From Tetrastigma voinierianum (taxonomy: Eukaryota; Streptophyta; Magnoliopsida; Vitales; Vitaceae): 64,000 nucleotides of DNA. Location of the stretch: contig JAEQBH010006399.1 of assembly GCA_016808115.1 (NCBI GenBank), positions 62,001-126,000 of the forward strand, in the 5' to 3' direction. Positions within the stretch are counted from its first letter, which is position 1. Every line of letters starts with the position of its first letter. A program made the position numbers and the translations under genes. Of this stretch, positions 54,775 through 64,000 are shown one piece after another. A model generated the notes under the pieces. It saw only the letters and a list, made by a program, of their open reading frames with translations. It searched no databases and was not told the origin of the DNA.

Positions 54775-55039
54775 GATTAATGCCCAAAGTGCAATTTTGA
54801 ACTCTATATTTAGGTAGGAGTTTTGAGTGCTTTTTGCTTTGTGTCATCATCATTCTCTAATTAGGTATTCGAATTATTTCTTAGTAGCATATGCCATTTA
54901 GAAAGTATTTTTGGGTATTTGCGAGGTTTTAACGCACTTTAGAGTTCAATATCGGGATGTATGATGAATCATGAAGTTTGAACTCAAGTATCGATATCAA
55001 CCGACCAAGAATCAATGAAAAGCGAAGGCAAAGTGAAGA

Positions 55040-55340
55040 AAAATTGATCTGATGAAGGCAGAAGCCGCGGTGAAAATCAGCCGAACGGCAATTTTATTCA
55101 GCTGCGAAAATTTCCAGCTGAGATTATGCGAAAATTTAGCAGGTTGCGAAAATTTATAAGTTAATGGGAAAATTATTGATTTTAAACGAACACGGGGTTT
55201 AAGCTGACCTTTATTTCTAAGCGAAATTTCATGATTCGCTACTCCGCGAAAATTTAAGCTAAGCTAGCGAAATTTCGCTAGCTAAGCGAGTGCAGTGCTG
55301 TGAAATTTCCTATTTTTCGCTATGCAGTGATTCGCTACCT
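55040..55340. repeat. TTCGCTAGCGAA-type array in G
   Basis: CTGCGAAAATTTCCAGC, GCGAAAATTTAGCAGG, TAGCGAAATTTCGCTAGC and TTTTTCGCTATGCAG recur. The array ends about 150 bp before the TATA box, as in F. Confidence 0.8.
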
Positions 55341-55493
55341 AGCGAAAATCTTGAGTCCTAAATCGAAATTCAGCGCCTAAATCATGTTTTTATAATTAAT
55401 GCCAGCAGAGCTTCAAATTTGGTGTGTCACTCTCTTGTCCTTTATGCTTAGCCAAATTGTTAGGTTTTTGGTATTTTTCATGTATTGGGTAGC

Positions 55494-55503
55494 TTTATAT
55501 AAA
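55494..55503 (+). promoter_or_regulatory. TATA box in G
   Basis: TTTATATAAA is followed by CCCCTCTC and the leader. It occupies the same place as GGCTATAAAAG in F. Confidence 0.6.
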
Positions 55504-56411
55504 CCCCTCTCTTTTTATAATCAATATAGAATTTTTAGGAAGCAACAATTTAGGGAGAGAAGAAATTTGGTAAGTTTTCATTTTTGTAAATAAAATACCG
55601 TATTTTGATTAGGGTTTTGCTTTTCTCTCTTCTCTCTCCTCTTTCCCTTATTTTCTCGGCTGCCAAACACCCCTCTTAAGGATGACAACTCAAGAGATGC
55701 TTGGCTAAGCCTCTTTTCTTTGAAGAGGAAGGAAGCTAGCTTAGTAGTGGGGCATCTGCATGTGGCCCTCTTGTATTTAAAAGCTAGTCGCATATTTATG
55801 GCCCTCATCTTCTCAAATTAGGGTTGAATAGCATTTAATGTTATTGATTTGGCCAATACTCTCCATGCTTTAGGATCTGATTATGCCAATGCTAGATGCA
55901 ATGTGGTTTTAGATGGTCTTTCTGAGCCAGCGAGATGATATTGAATGTTAAGTTCAAGTGAAAGGGCCATAGATGTATATTCTGTGTGCTTTCAAATAGG
56001 AGTTGTTTTTAGGGTGAGGTTGCTAGTTAAATATAGATCAGTTATGCCTTGGACTATAGGTTGCTTGTCATAACGCGAGGATCGGCCAGGGGACCTTGAC
56101 CTTACCCAACTTGCAGAGTTAGTGACCTAAATCTTGAAGTTAGCTTTCACATTTCATTTTAGGTTTTTCACAGGTTAATCCAGGTTTTTAAACTCATCAC
56201 AGCATTTTTTTGAAACAAAAATCCAAAGTCAAATAGAGCTGTACATTCTTGCACTTATGCAAATCATTCCTAGAGATGAAAACCCATCCACAGTGTTCGA
56301 TACTAGACCACTATCTACTTGGTAAGGCATTTCTGGCTGATAGTAAGGAACAGAGTGTATATAAATTTGTTGATTTTAGCTGAAGCCCCTCTTTGTAGCA
56401 CGAATCTCTAC

Positions 56412-57645
56412 CAAAATTCTAAAGATAACTGCTATCATGCTTTTCAGGTCAATAAATGGGTCGATCATTGAGGAGATCAATGACTAATTATTGTCTTGAA
56501 AAGAATACGATCACTATAGTCGTGACATTCAAAATGAAAATGCAACAAATTACTGAAAAATTTTTGTAGAAGAGCAGTTCTAAGGCATTTATGGAGCTGA
56601 AGTAATTTATGAAGAAGAACATAATCAAAAGAGGAATAAATTCAAATTGAAGATTTAGAGCAAGCTCATCCCAAAAGGGAAGACAACAAGCCTCTAGTAC
56701 ATAATCCTATGGAAGAATTCAACACAAATCGAGATTACCTACATCAATTCTTTTACCATAGCTTTAAGGAAAATATCATTCCAATATTGCAAGAATTTAA
56801 AGATTTATTCACTTGGAATTATAATGAAATGCCATGATTGAACAACAGTCTTATGGAACATCGTCTTCCCATCAAACCAAAGTTCCATCCCTTCCACAAC
56901 CACCTAGAAGGATGTTCAAGGGAGTAGAGCTGAAGATAAAGGAAGAAATTGAGAAACTCTTGAGAAAGGCCAAATTCCTTAGGTCTACAAGGTATGTACA
57001 GTGGTTAGAAAATATTGTTCCTATAATGAAGAAAAATACTGGAAAACTTAGAATTATGTGTAGATTTTAGAGATTTAAATATTGCTACTATGTGATGCTT
57101 ATTGCAGACATGTTAGTTGATTTAGTTACTAATAATGAATTGATGTCCTTTATGGATGGTTTTTTTGGTTATAATCATATTTTAATAGCAGTAGAATATA
57201 CCTAAAGACCACCTTTAGATGTCCTAGTTCCGCAAGGACATTTTAGATAGCTCAGTCATTCATGCCCCAGTCTCTTAAAGGCTGCAGTGCAACTTACCAA
57301 ATGACAATGAATGCCATTTTCCATGACATGCTGGGCCATCACATGGAGATATACATTGATGATATTATGGTTAAATCTAAAAGAGCTAGTGAGCAAGTGG
57401 ACCATATAAAGAAAAGCTTTGAAAAGATGAGACATCATCAGTTGAAGCTTAACCCACTTCAAATGTGCATTTAGAGTTCATGCCGGGAATTTTCTTGGAT
57501 TCCTAGTTCACCAAAGAGGGATAGAAGTGGATTAGAATAAACCAAAAGTTATTACTTCAGCCAAATTTCCATAAAATAAGAAAGAACTCCAAAGGTTCTT
57601 AGGTCAGGTAAATTATTTAAGAAGATTTATCTCTAACCTAGCAGG
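56412..57645 (+). pseudogene. Element D reverse transcriptase with upstream linker, broken
   Basis: After the G junction a charged linker leads to LQEFKDLFTWNYNEMP (56795-56840) and SLMEHRLPIKPKFHPF. The RT reads MFKGVELKIKEEIEKLLRKA, KFLRSTRYVQWLENIVPIMK and KNTGKLRIMCRF (56910-57070), then MDGFFGYNHILIAVE. The catalytic box is HHMEIYIDDIMVKSKRASEQ (57340-57398), with YIDD intact. MRHHQLKLNPLQMCI and NFLGFLVHQRGIEVD (57490-57535) form the thumb. It is Tat-type and clearly different from the RTs of A, B and C. It has several stops. Confidence 0.92.
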
Positions 57646-58200
57646 TAAAACAAGGTGCGACTTAGTAAAAGTAAAAGAAGGAGGAAGAGTTGGAATCGGA
57701 AAAGGTGACATCAAGTGGTCTTTGACAAGATCAAATAGTACATTTCTAAACCTCTTGATTTAATGCCGCCTATACAAGGCCACCCACTTAAATTATATTT
57801 ATCAATCACAAATGAGTCAATAGGTTGTCTTTTGACACAAAACAATTCTAAAGGCTATGAGCAGGCTTTATGTAATTTGAGTAAGATCTAAAATCCAACA
57901 AAAACAAGATGTACCCTAATTGAAAAATTATGTTTGGCCTTGTATTTTGCATGCACTAAATTGAGACATTACTTAATCAAGTATCGAGTCTATGTGGTTT
58001 CTCATACTGGCCTTATAAAGTATATGCTTAATTAGCCAAGAATCATATGGAGGATTGGTAAATGGTCCCTTGCTTTATCAGAATTCACCTTGATTTATTT
58101 TCCACAAAAATCAGTCAATGGACAAGCACTACGGACTTCTTGGGTGATCATCCTTGCAGAAGTTGAGGTAGAGCAAAGTGTGGAGCTAGAAAGTTTATGA
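57646..58200 (+). pseudogene. Element D RNase H domain, broken
   Basis: PIQGHPLKLYLSITNESIGC and LLTQNNSKGYEQALCNLSKI (57770-57890) are followed by CTLIEKLCLALYFACTKLRH, YLIKYRVYVVSHTGLIKYML and KWSLALSEFTLIYFPQKSVN (57910-58120). The order matches the standard Gypsy RNase H after RT. Confidence 0.87.
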
Positions 58201-58640
58201 GCAAAAGGAACCTTGGATCCTCGAATTTGATGGATTTTAAGCCCACGGAAGAATAGTTGGTGCATAGACTGATAGTGATTATTTCACAAAGGAAGTACAT
58301 CTTTATATTGTCTTTCAATCGCCTTTAGATACTGCCAATCAAGCAGTATGAAGCTTTGGCGAGTGGCTTGAAATCCTACTGGAGGCTTGAGACATGGATG
58401 TTCTAGTCATTGGAGATTCTCAATTGGTACTTCAGCAAATAACAAGGGAGTATAAATGCAATAACTTGCTTTTAGCACCTTACTTTACTACTGTCATTCA
58501 ATTGTTAGACTCCTTTGATGATGTGGAATGTGAACTTGTGCCTATGGAATCAAATTAAGAGGTTGATGAACTTGCTCAAATAGCCTTTGAGTGTAAAAAT
58601 AGGTGAAGAAATTGACCCATAAACTCATTATGATAGAAGA
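58200..58640 (+). pseudogene. Element D second (archaic-type) RNase H, broken
   Basis: Across frame changes I read DPRI-WIL and QYEALASGLKSYWRLE-type sequence (58345-58395; compare NRAEYEALILGLEIA). I SLEILNWYF and PLMMWNVNLCLWNQIKRLMN (58510-58570; compare DVEFEHVPREENxEADELA) follow. A second RNase H of plant archaic type is characteristic of the Tat lineage. Confidence 0.72.
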
Positions 58641-59975
58641 GTATCGCTAATTTTGAAAGGTGGATCAACCTAAACCTATTCAATAATGACATGAACATTG
58701 CTGGAGACTAGAGAACAGAGTTTAACAAATATTTGGAGCATCCAAACAAGAGGGTTCCCCACATAGTGAAGGATTAAGCTCAAAGTTTTGTTCTACTAGA
58801 AGGAGAACTATACAGAAAGGGGGTTGATGGTTTGTTGCTCAAATTCTTATCTTTTCTAGATAGCATGGAAGTTATTAAATAAGTTCATGAAGGGTTTATG
58901 GAGCCCATCAATATGAAGTAAAGATGAGTTGGTTGATATGAAGACACGACTATTTTTGGCCGACCATTCTAAAATATTGCATCACATACTCTGAAGGTTG
59001 TCAACAATGCTAGAAATATAGGAGCATACCATGGGATACCTAAGTTGAATCCATTTAATATTAAAGCCATGGCCTTTCAGAGGATATGCCATGGACTTGA
59101 TTGGGAAAATTTATCCAGCATCATCAAAAGGGCATAGCTTCATTCTGGTGGCTACATACTACTTCACTAAGTAGGTGAAGGCGATACAGTTGAAGAAAGC
59201 ATAATAGAAGGACGTGATTTAGTCCATCAAGGATCATATTATTCATAGGTTTGGGATTCCCCAATCCATTGCTACTGATCAAGGAACTATGTTTACTGGA
59301 GATGAGATAAACTACTTTCTTTTGCTAATTATAGGATCTGACCCATCAGTTTTCTATACTTTCCGAGCCAATGGACAGCGAGGAGGCATCCAACAAAGTG
59401 TTGATATGGATCTTGGAGAAAATGCTGGAAGAGAATCCTAGAGACTATCATAGGATTTTATCAAAGACATTGTGGGCCTACAAGACTTCTAAAAAGAGTT
59501 CTACAAGGGTAAGTCATTTTTCTCTAACTTATGAACAACATGTAGTACCCCCAATGAAAGTTATGGTGCCTTCTCTAAGAGTTTCTAAGAAAAATGGTCT
59601 TTCTCCTTAAGAGCACTGTGAGGCCATGATGATGGAACTCAAATTTGCAGATGATGGAAGAATACAAGCTTTCAATCATATGTTTGTTCGAGGAAAAAAT
59701 AAAGTAACCCGGACCTCTGACAAGCGAGTTAAGAGAAAGAGCTTTGAATTAGGAGATGTTATTTGGAAGCTTATACTACCAATTAGTTCCAAAGACAGAT
59801 AATTAGGCAAATGGTCTTCTAACTGGGAGGGACCTTTTCAAAATTGCATCAGAAATCTTACTAGAAGGCAGTAGTTAGCAAGCCTACAAGGAAGCCCACC
59901 GCAAGAGAGGTTTATAAATGGGAAATACCTTAAGAAGTATTTCCCTACCATGTGGAAAATTGTAGAAACTTCCTA
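58640..59975 (+). pseudogene. Element D integrase, broken
   Basis: LLEGELYRKGVDGLLLKFLS and MEVIK-VHEGF (58795-58895) form the N-terminal part. The catalytic region has the equivalents of RGYAMDLIGKIYPASSKGHS (59080-59130), then IHRFGIP and TDQGTMFTGDE (59245-59310). From 59371 it reads DSEEASNKVLIWILEKMLEE, NPRDYHRILSKTLWAYKTSK and KSSTRVSHFSLTYEQHVVPP, with the Glu in EASNK. The end reads FELGDVIWKLILPISSKD-like and FINGKYLKKYFPTMWKIV (59915-59970). No chromodomain. Frameshifts divide it. Confidence 0.9.
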
Positions 59976-60420
59976 AAAGAATTATGCAGATCCTACGGCT
60001 TTTAATGGTATAATGTTGGGGAAGTGGTTCTACTCTATGTTTTGAGTCAAGAAGTAGGCTTTTTAGCCATTATTTTATCAACTCTGAAGTTGTACTGTTA
60101 TTATACATTCTCAAAATAAATGAAGTAGTACAAGGACCTTTAAAATTAAAAAAATAGTACAATACATCATTTACTCTACAACATCAGCACATATCCAAAG
60201 TAGGCTAGTGCCACCTTGGTCACTAATGCAATGTCATTCTGAGTGTACATGTGCTAGTTTTAGATGGAGTTCTCATAGAAGTATCCACCTGACATTTAAC
60301 TTGCACATCAAAGTAGGCCTAATACCACCTTGGTCTATTATTAATGCAATGTTATAGTTAGAGCTAAACATGTAGTGTTTAGTGAGTTTTCAACAACAAT
60401 TCAAGCTCATCTATGGAACT
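59976..60420 (+). other. D sequence 3' of pol, no gene seen
   Basis: AT-rich sequence with two related segments: AAGTAGGCTAGTGCCACCTTGGTCACTAATGCAATGT at 60200-60237, and AAGTAGGCCTAATACCACCTTGGT at 60312 on. The pair suggests a roughly 110-bp tandem repeat. Confidence 0.55.
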
Positions 60421-60689
60421 AATAAATATATTAAGAACACCCCAAATTTCCTCCTTCCATGAAGAAAAAATAGTAGGCCAAGGGCCACTTAGCAAGAGTT
60501 GGAAAGGGATCACAATAGCCTCAAGACAATCATTTGTCATCATAGGCTATAGATCTGGCTCTGAAAGGATAGTCTGAAAATGTACGAGGGAAAAGCCTTT
60601 GGCTGAAATCACGACAATGGCTAAAGTTCCCAAGTCAAAGTTCTACAACAGGTTAGTCTTGCTTCAATTAAAAGAGCGTAGAGAATCCC

Positions 60690-61430
60690 AATAGCCTAGG
60701 CAATGCCGGTGAGATGCTTCAATTATCTATAATTCTCAAGCTAGTCCTGCTGCCTTTTCACGTTGGGAAGCTAAGAATTGGCCTAAGGAGTCGACCCTTT
60801 GTTGATGCTCAAGCCTCTAAGCCTTTATGGTTTTACCTTGCTCCACTAAGGTGGCTAACTTAGCTTTCTCCCACTCTAATTCTTCAGTCAACGCTCTAAT
60901 ACGCTTTTTATGAGCATCATACTCAGTGCTTAGTTCACTCAATCTCTGGGTAGTTTGTTTCTTGGCAAGTAGAGAATGACCAAAGTCCATATTTTTCTCC
61001 TTTAATGCATCCAATTTCAAGACAATTTTTGCATTAGATTTTATAGCACAATCCATGGAGAAAAAAATAGAGAATGTTTCAGCTAAGGCTTCTTAGATAA
61101 AAAGAAGTCAACCACTTTTGTTGATGCTTCGACTAATTCACTTATCCCTATGGCACGCCGATCTCCCTCTAAGTTCCACTATCTCAACTCTCAAAGGTCC
61201 AAGGCTTCCAACTTCCTCGGCTTCATGTACTATGGTGGCATGGTAGTGGTGGTAATTAGCCCGTGATGTGCTTGAGTGTGTCCTCTTTAGTTTTCTCATC
61301 AAACTCAGATGTGGATCATCCTCGACTCGGTGGTAGATCCTCCTCGACTCAGTGGTAGCAACAATAACATTTTCGATAAGTCTAGGTACAACTCTAATCC
61401 TAAAACCCTAACAATCCCCCTTTGATTTTT
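60690..61430 (-). pseudogene. Antisense coiled-coil ORF 3' of D pol
   Basis: The minus-strand frame at 61056-60817 encodes MDCAIKSNAKIVLKLDALKE, then KNMDFGHSLLAKKQTTQRLS and ELSTEYDAHKKRIRALTEEL, a clear coiled coil. It extends after a stop to QQRVDSLGQFLASQREKAAG (about 60800-60740). Upstream, with one indel, it reads ELVEASTKVVDFFLSKK (61135-61085), and an acidic/serine-rich N-terminal region reaches to about 61430. Retand, Grande and RIRE2-like Tat elements carry antisense ORFs in this position (established knowledge). Function is unknown. Confidence 0.62.
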
Positions 61431-61440
61431 AGAAATCACA

Positions 61441-62813
61441 AATCCCTCATGGTCATGCTACTTATGCATCTTAGTGATATCGCTATACATGTTCACCCCA
61501 AATTTCCTCAAAGGTAGCTGCTTTTTCTTTTGCCCAACAATATTTGCAATGAAAAGAGATGGTTTGAATTGAACGAATCTATTTCAATGATTATTTTCTA
61601 AAAAAATATTTTGAAAGACATCTCTTATTACAAAAGAACGAATCCCTACAAACAAATAATTAAAACATCTCTCGAGTTTCATTTGAATTGATATACTGCA
61701 TTGCTTTACAGAACAATCAAAATGATTCAAGATATTCAATGATTTCATTCCAATAGCCATTCTAAAAAAATTCTTTAAAATAAAAATGTCTGCAATTCAT
61801 AGCAATTGAACAAACTAAATGGGAGAGATTATTTAATGGAGTTGATTCCTTCTAATGCTATTGTCTTAATGGGACCATCAATTCATGGGGCTTGGTAATT
61901 TAAATAGAATGTACTTTTGAGAAGTGGAGTGTGTAATAATAGGAGGATATCAAATTGCAGATTAGATAGATATATTCATTGTCCATTGGTTTTTTTCACA
62001 AAAATGGAGTCATTGTTAATAGATGAGGTCCTGTTAGAGTCATTCAATTTTCAGTGGCACATTGGGATAATGCAAAGAGATTGATTAAAATCTACCATGA
62101 AGAATTAAAATTAAAAGTAAATAGCCAAAATAGAGGATAAAAATAGTAAAGATACTTATAATAGTAACTGAAACCAAGGTAAATGGGTCTGTAAATAGTT
62201 GTTTGGGATCAAACAAAAGTAAATGTATACAAGGATTTTCTGGTCCATCAGAACATAAGAGAATGCATCCCTTCACGTCTAGCATCACTAAGAAGAAAGA
62301 GAAGTAATAAATGTGAAGTTCTAAGGCTCATCCGTTTTTCTGCCCAATGATGACTTGTGACATGGTATTAGTCAGGTTGCCATTAATCCATCTATCCTCC
62401 ACTCCTCTCTCTTTTTCTCCATATTATAAATAATGCTTACCCTATTGTATCTTTATAGATAAGGCAAGAGTATGTCATGATGAAGACTAAATTTATGAGG
62501 GAGGGAAAGACAATTGGAAAATAAGAATTTTGATTTAAAAGAGTAATTAGATATTACTTTCTTTGTTCTTCCCTTTCTATTCTTTCTAAAATTTGGCAAT
62601 TCTTACCAAGCTTCTCCCTTGTGCTTCATAGGTTTTTGTTAGGAATTTGATAGTCTTGGGATAGTTTAAGCTTAGGAATGTGGTTATTTGTAGATGAGAA
62701 ATACCGTTTCATGCTTTATTTTTAGTTTCTTACATAAATGAATTTTCTATGTTGTTGAAATACAATTTGTCACATTAATGATATTGTTTTGCTTTTTACA
62801 AATTGATAGGAAA
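61441..62813. other. No gene recognised; right end of D and left end of second hAT lie somewhere here
   Basis: AT-rich, non-coding. I looked for an LTR end of D, a TSD and hAT terminal repeats and could not delimit any. A GATAG acceptor-like AG at 62807-62809 precedes the hAT start codon, suggesting an intron ends there. Confidence 0.4.
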
Positions 62814-64000
62814 ATGGAATCAAACTTGACTCCAACCTTTGATCAAGATTCAACATCAAATTCATATTCTATTAGAAGCAAGTCTAACCCAACATAGGAG
62901 CATGCTTCTAAAGAAATTTGTACAAATGAAAGGAAAGCTCTCATATGCATATATTGCAAAAAAAGTTATTAAAGGTGGGGGAATTCATAGAATGAAACAA
63001 CACCTTGCTGGAGTAAAGAGGGATATTGAACCATGTAAATCAGTTCCTCCCGATGTTAAATATCGAATATAGAATTCCTTGCAAGAGGTTGTAAAATCCA
63101 AAAAAGCATCTCAAGCAGCTTATGAGTTTGAAAATCCATATGGTCCCAATGTGTCACAATATGAAGGGGATGAGCAACAAGGTGAAGAAGAGGTTCAAAA
63201 AATGCAAAATTATACAAGACCATAAATGAATGAAAAAATAAAAAATAAATAAAAAATGGATAAGTATTTTGAATCAAGAACTACTCAAGGGGCTCAACCT
63301 TCCATTAAGAGTGCAATATTAGCTAGGAAAGAAGCTCTTCGGAGCATATATATGGCTGTGGAATGTTTTTTTATGATGTGTGCATCCCTACTGATGCCTT
63401 GAATTCCTTCTACTTCAAACCAATGTTAGATGCTATAGCTGCATTTGGTCCTAGATATAAGGGTCCAGCCTACTATCAACTACGAGTTAATCTTCTGAAG
63501 GATGCCTATAAGGAAGTTTAATTACTTGGGGATTCTTATCGTGAAGCTTGGGAAAAAGTTGGGTGTACAATAATGGGTGATGGTTGGACAAATAATAGAC
63601 AAAGAATACCCATCAACTTCATGGTTTATTGTCCCCAATGAATATCATTTGTGAAGTCTGTTGATGCTTCAAATACTTTGAAAGATGCAAATAATATGTT
63701 TCTACTATTTGATGGGATCATTACATGGGTTGGCCCAAGAAATGTAGTTGAATGGTCCCGCGATAATCACGACAAATAATGTAGTTGGAAGATTGATTTC
63801 TCATAAATATAAACACATTAATTGGTCACCTTGTGTAGCTCATTGCCTTAATTTAATCTTTAAGGATATTTTTAAGTTGGATCATATTGCTGAGCTTGTA
63901 AGACGTGCATCAAAGGTGAGAATTTTTATGTATAATCATGTTTCTTTATTAAGTTGGCTAAGAAAAAGTGAAGGATGGACAGAGATTCTCTAACCTAGTG
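62814..64000 (+). pseudogene. H2: second hAT transposase (BED finger, DUF659), broken, runs off right edge
   Basis: ATG at 62814 opens MESNLTPTFDQDSTSNSYSI. The BED-type finger reads ERKALICIYCKKVIKGGGIH and RMKQHLAGVKRDIEPCKSVP (62930-63050), with C-x2-C and H-x-H spacing. An acidic linker leads to the DUF659-type core at 63390-63880: FKPMLDAIAAFGPRYKGPAY, then CTIMGDGWTNNRQRIPINFM, FVKSVDASNTLKDA and WSPCVAHCLNLIFKDIFKLD. The dimerisation domain would lie beyond 64000. A few stops and small frame changes mean it is probably inactive. It is less decayed than H1 and a distinct subfamily. Confidence 0.88.

Larger units (their letters stand above)
54775..56406 (+). mobile_element. G: solo LTR of the F family, plus strand, older
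   Basis: The start ATTAATGCCCAAAGTGCAAT aligns with F's LTR start (ATTAGTGTCCAGGGTGCTAT on F's strand). The end GTAGCACGAATC aligns with F's GTGGCACGAATCA. Length about 1632 bp matches F LTRs. The flanks GCTAC and TCTAC (54770-54774 and 56407-56411) are a near-TSD. Internal landmarks are the CGAAATTT-type array (55040-55340), TATA box (55494-55503), CTCTCTTCTCTCTCC leader and CCAAACACC...GGATGACAACT. It is more diverged than the F pair. Confidence 0.8.
42427..61440 (+). mobile_element. Element D: Tat-lineage Ty3/Gypsy retrotransposon, plus strand, 5' end off-window
   Basis: D is the outermost layer. Visible segments are 42427-42945, 45310-46717, 53694-54774 and 56407 onward. They are separated by E, F and G, and the reading continues across each insert. 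The order is gag, protease, RT, RNase H, a second (archaic-type) RNase H, integrase, then a probable antisense ORF. The second RNase H and the antisense ORF 3' of pol are known traits of the Tat group (Retand, Grande, RIRE2). The 3' LTR was not delimited, so the right end is approximate. Confidence 0.8.

Overview
This window looks like a heterochromatic, transposon-packed stretch of a flowering-plant genome, most likely a eudicot, though I cannot name the species. I see no ordinary host gene. Almost every recognisable coding stretch belongs to Ty3/Gypsy LTR retrotransposons or hAT DNA transposons, and all are broken by stops and frameshifts.

The main content is one large nest of insertions, which can be unpicked by target-site duplications (TSDs) and by host elements resuming after each insert. 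The outermost element, D, is a plus-strand Tat-lineage Gypsy whose 5' end lies left of the window. Its gag resumes at 42427 and its pol ends near 59975. Element C is a minus-strand Athila-type Gypsy that occupies 1-42426 and sits in D's gag. C is interrupted by a hAT element (H1, 2852-8240, 8-bp TSD GTCGTGAC) and, inside its 5' LTR, by a solo LTR (L, 16216-41560, TSD CTTCA). L is split by Athila-type element A (about 16243-39143), and A's RNase H coding region is split by the related element B (about 21342-32734). The series D > C > L > A > B is therefore five layers deep. Further right, D is also hit by E (a truncated minus-strand Athila-like element, 42946-45309), F (a minus-strand non-autonomous LTR element, 46718-53693) and G (a solo LTR of the F family, about 54775-56406). 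D also carries a probable antisense coiled-coil ORF 3' of pol (61430-60690). A second hAT transposase gene begins at 62814 and runs off the right edge.

The Athila-type elements share one plan: LTR, tRNA-Asp-like primer binding site, gag, protease, RT, RNase H, integrase, then a third ORF in the env position. That third ORF resembles the 'putative plant transposon protein' domain (PF20167-like, from memory of the family) and, in C, continues into a coiled coil. The most striking signal is an array of short CpG-rich palindromes (core GTCGCGAC) immediately upstream of a TATA-like box. This module appears in the LTR U3 of C, A, B and E, and again inside C, A and B between integrase and the third ORF. 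It reads as an internal duplicate of the LTR promoter placed to drive the third ORF. The unrelated F/G family carries an analogous array built on a different palindrome (TTCGCTAGCGAA type), also upstream of its TATA box.

A caution on quality: paired LTRs are near-identical in AT-rich blocks but scrambled by indels in GC-rich blocks. This looks more like clustered consensus error than uniform decay, so coding breaks in A, B and F should not all be taken as biological. Boundaries given as approximate are limited to what can be aligned by eye.
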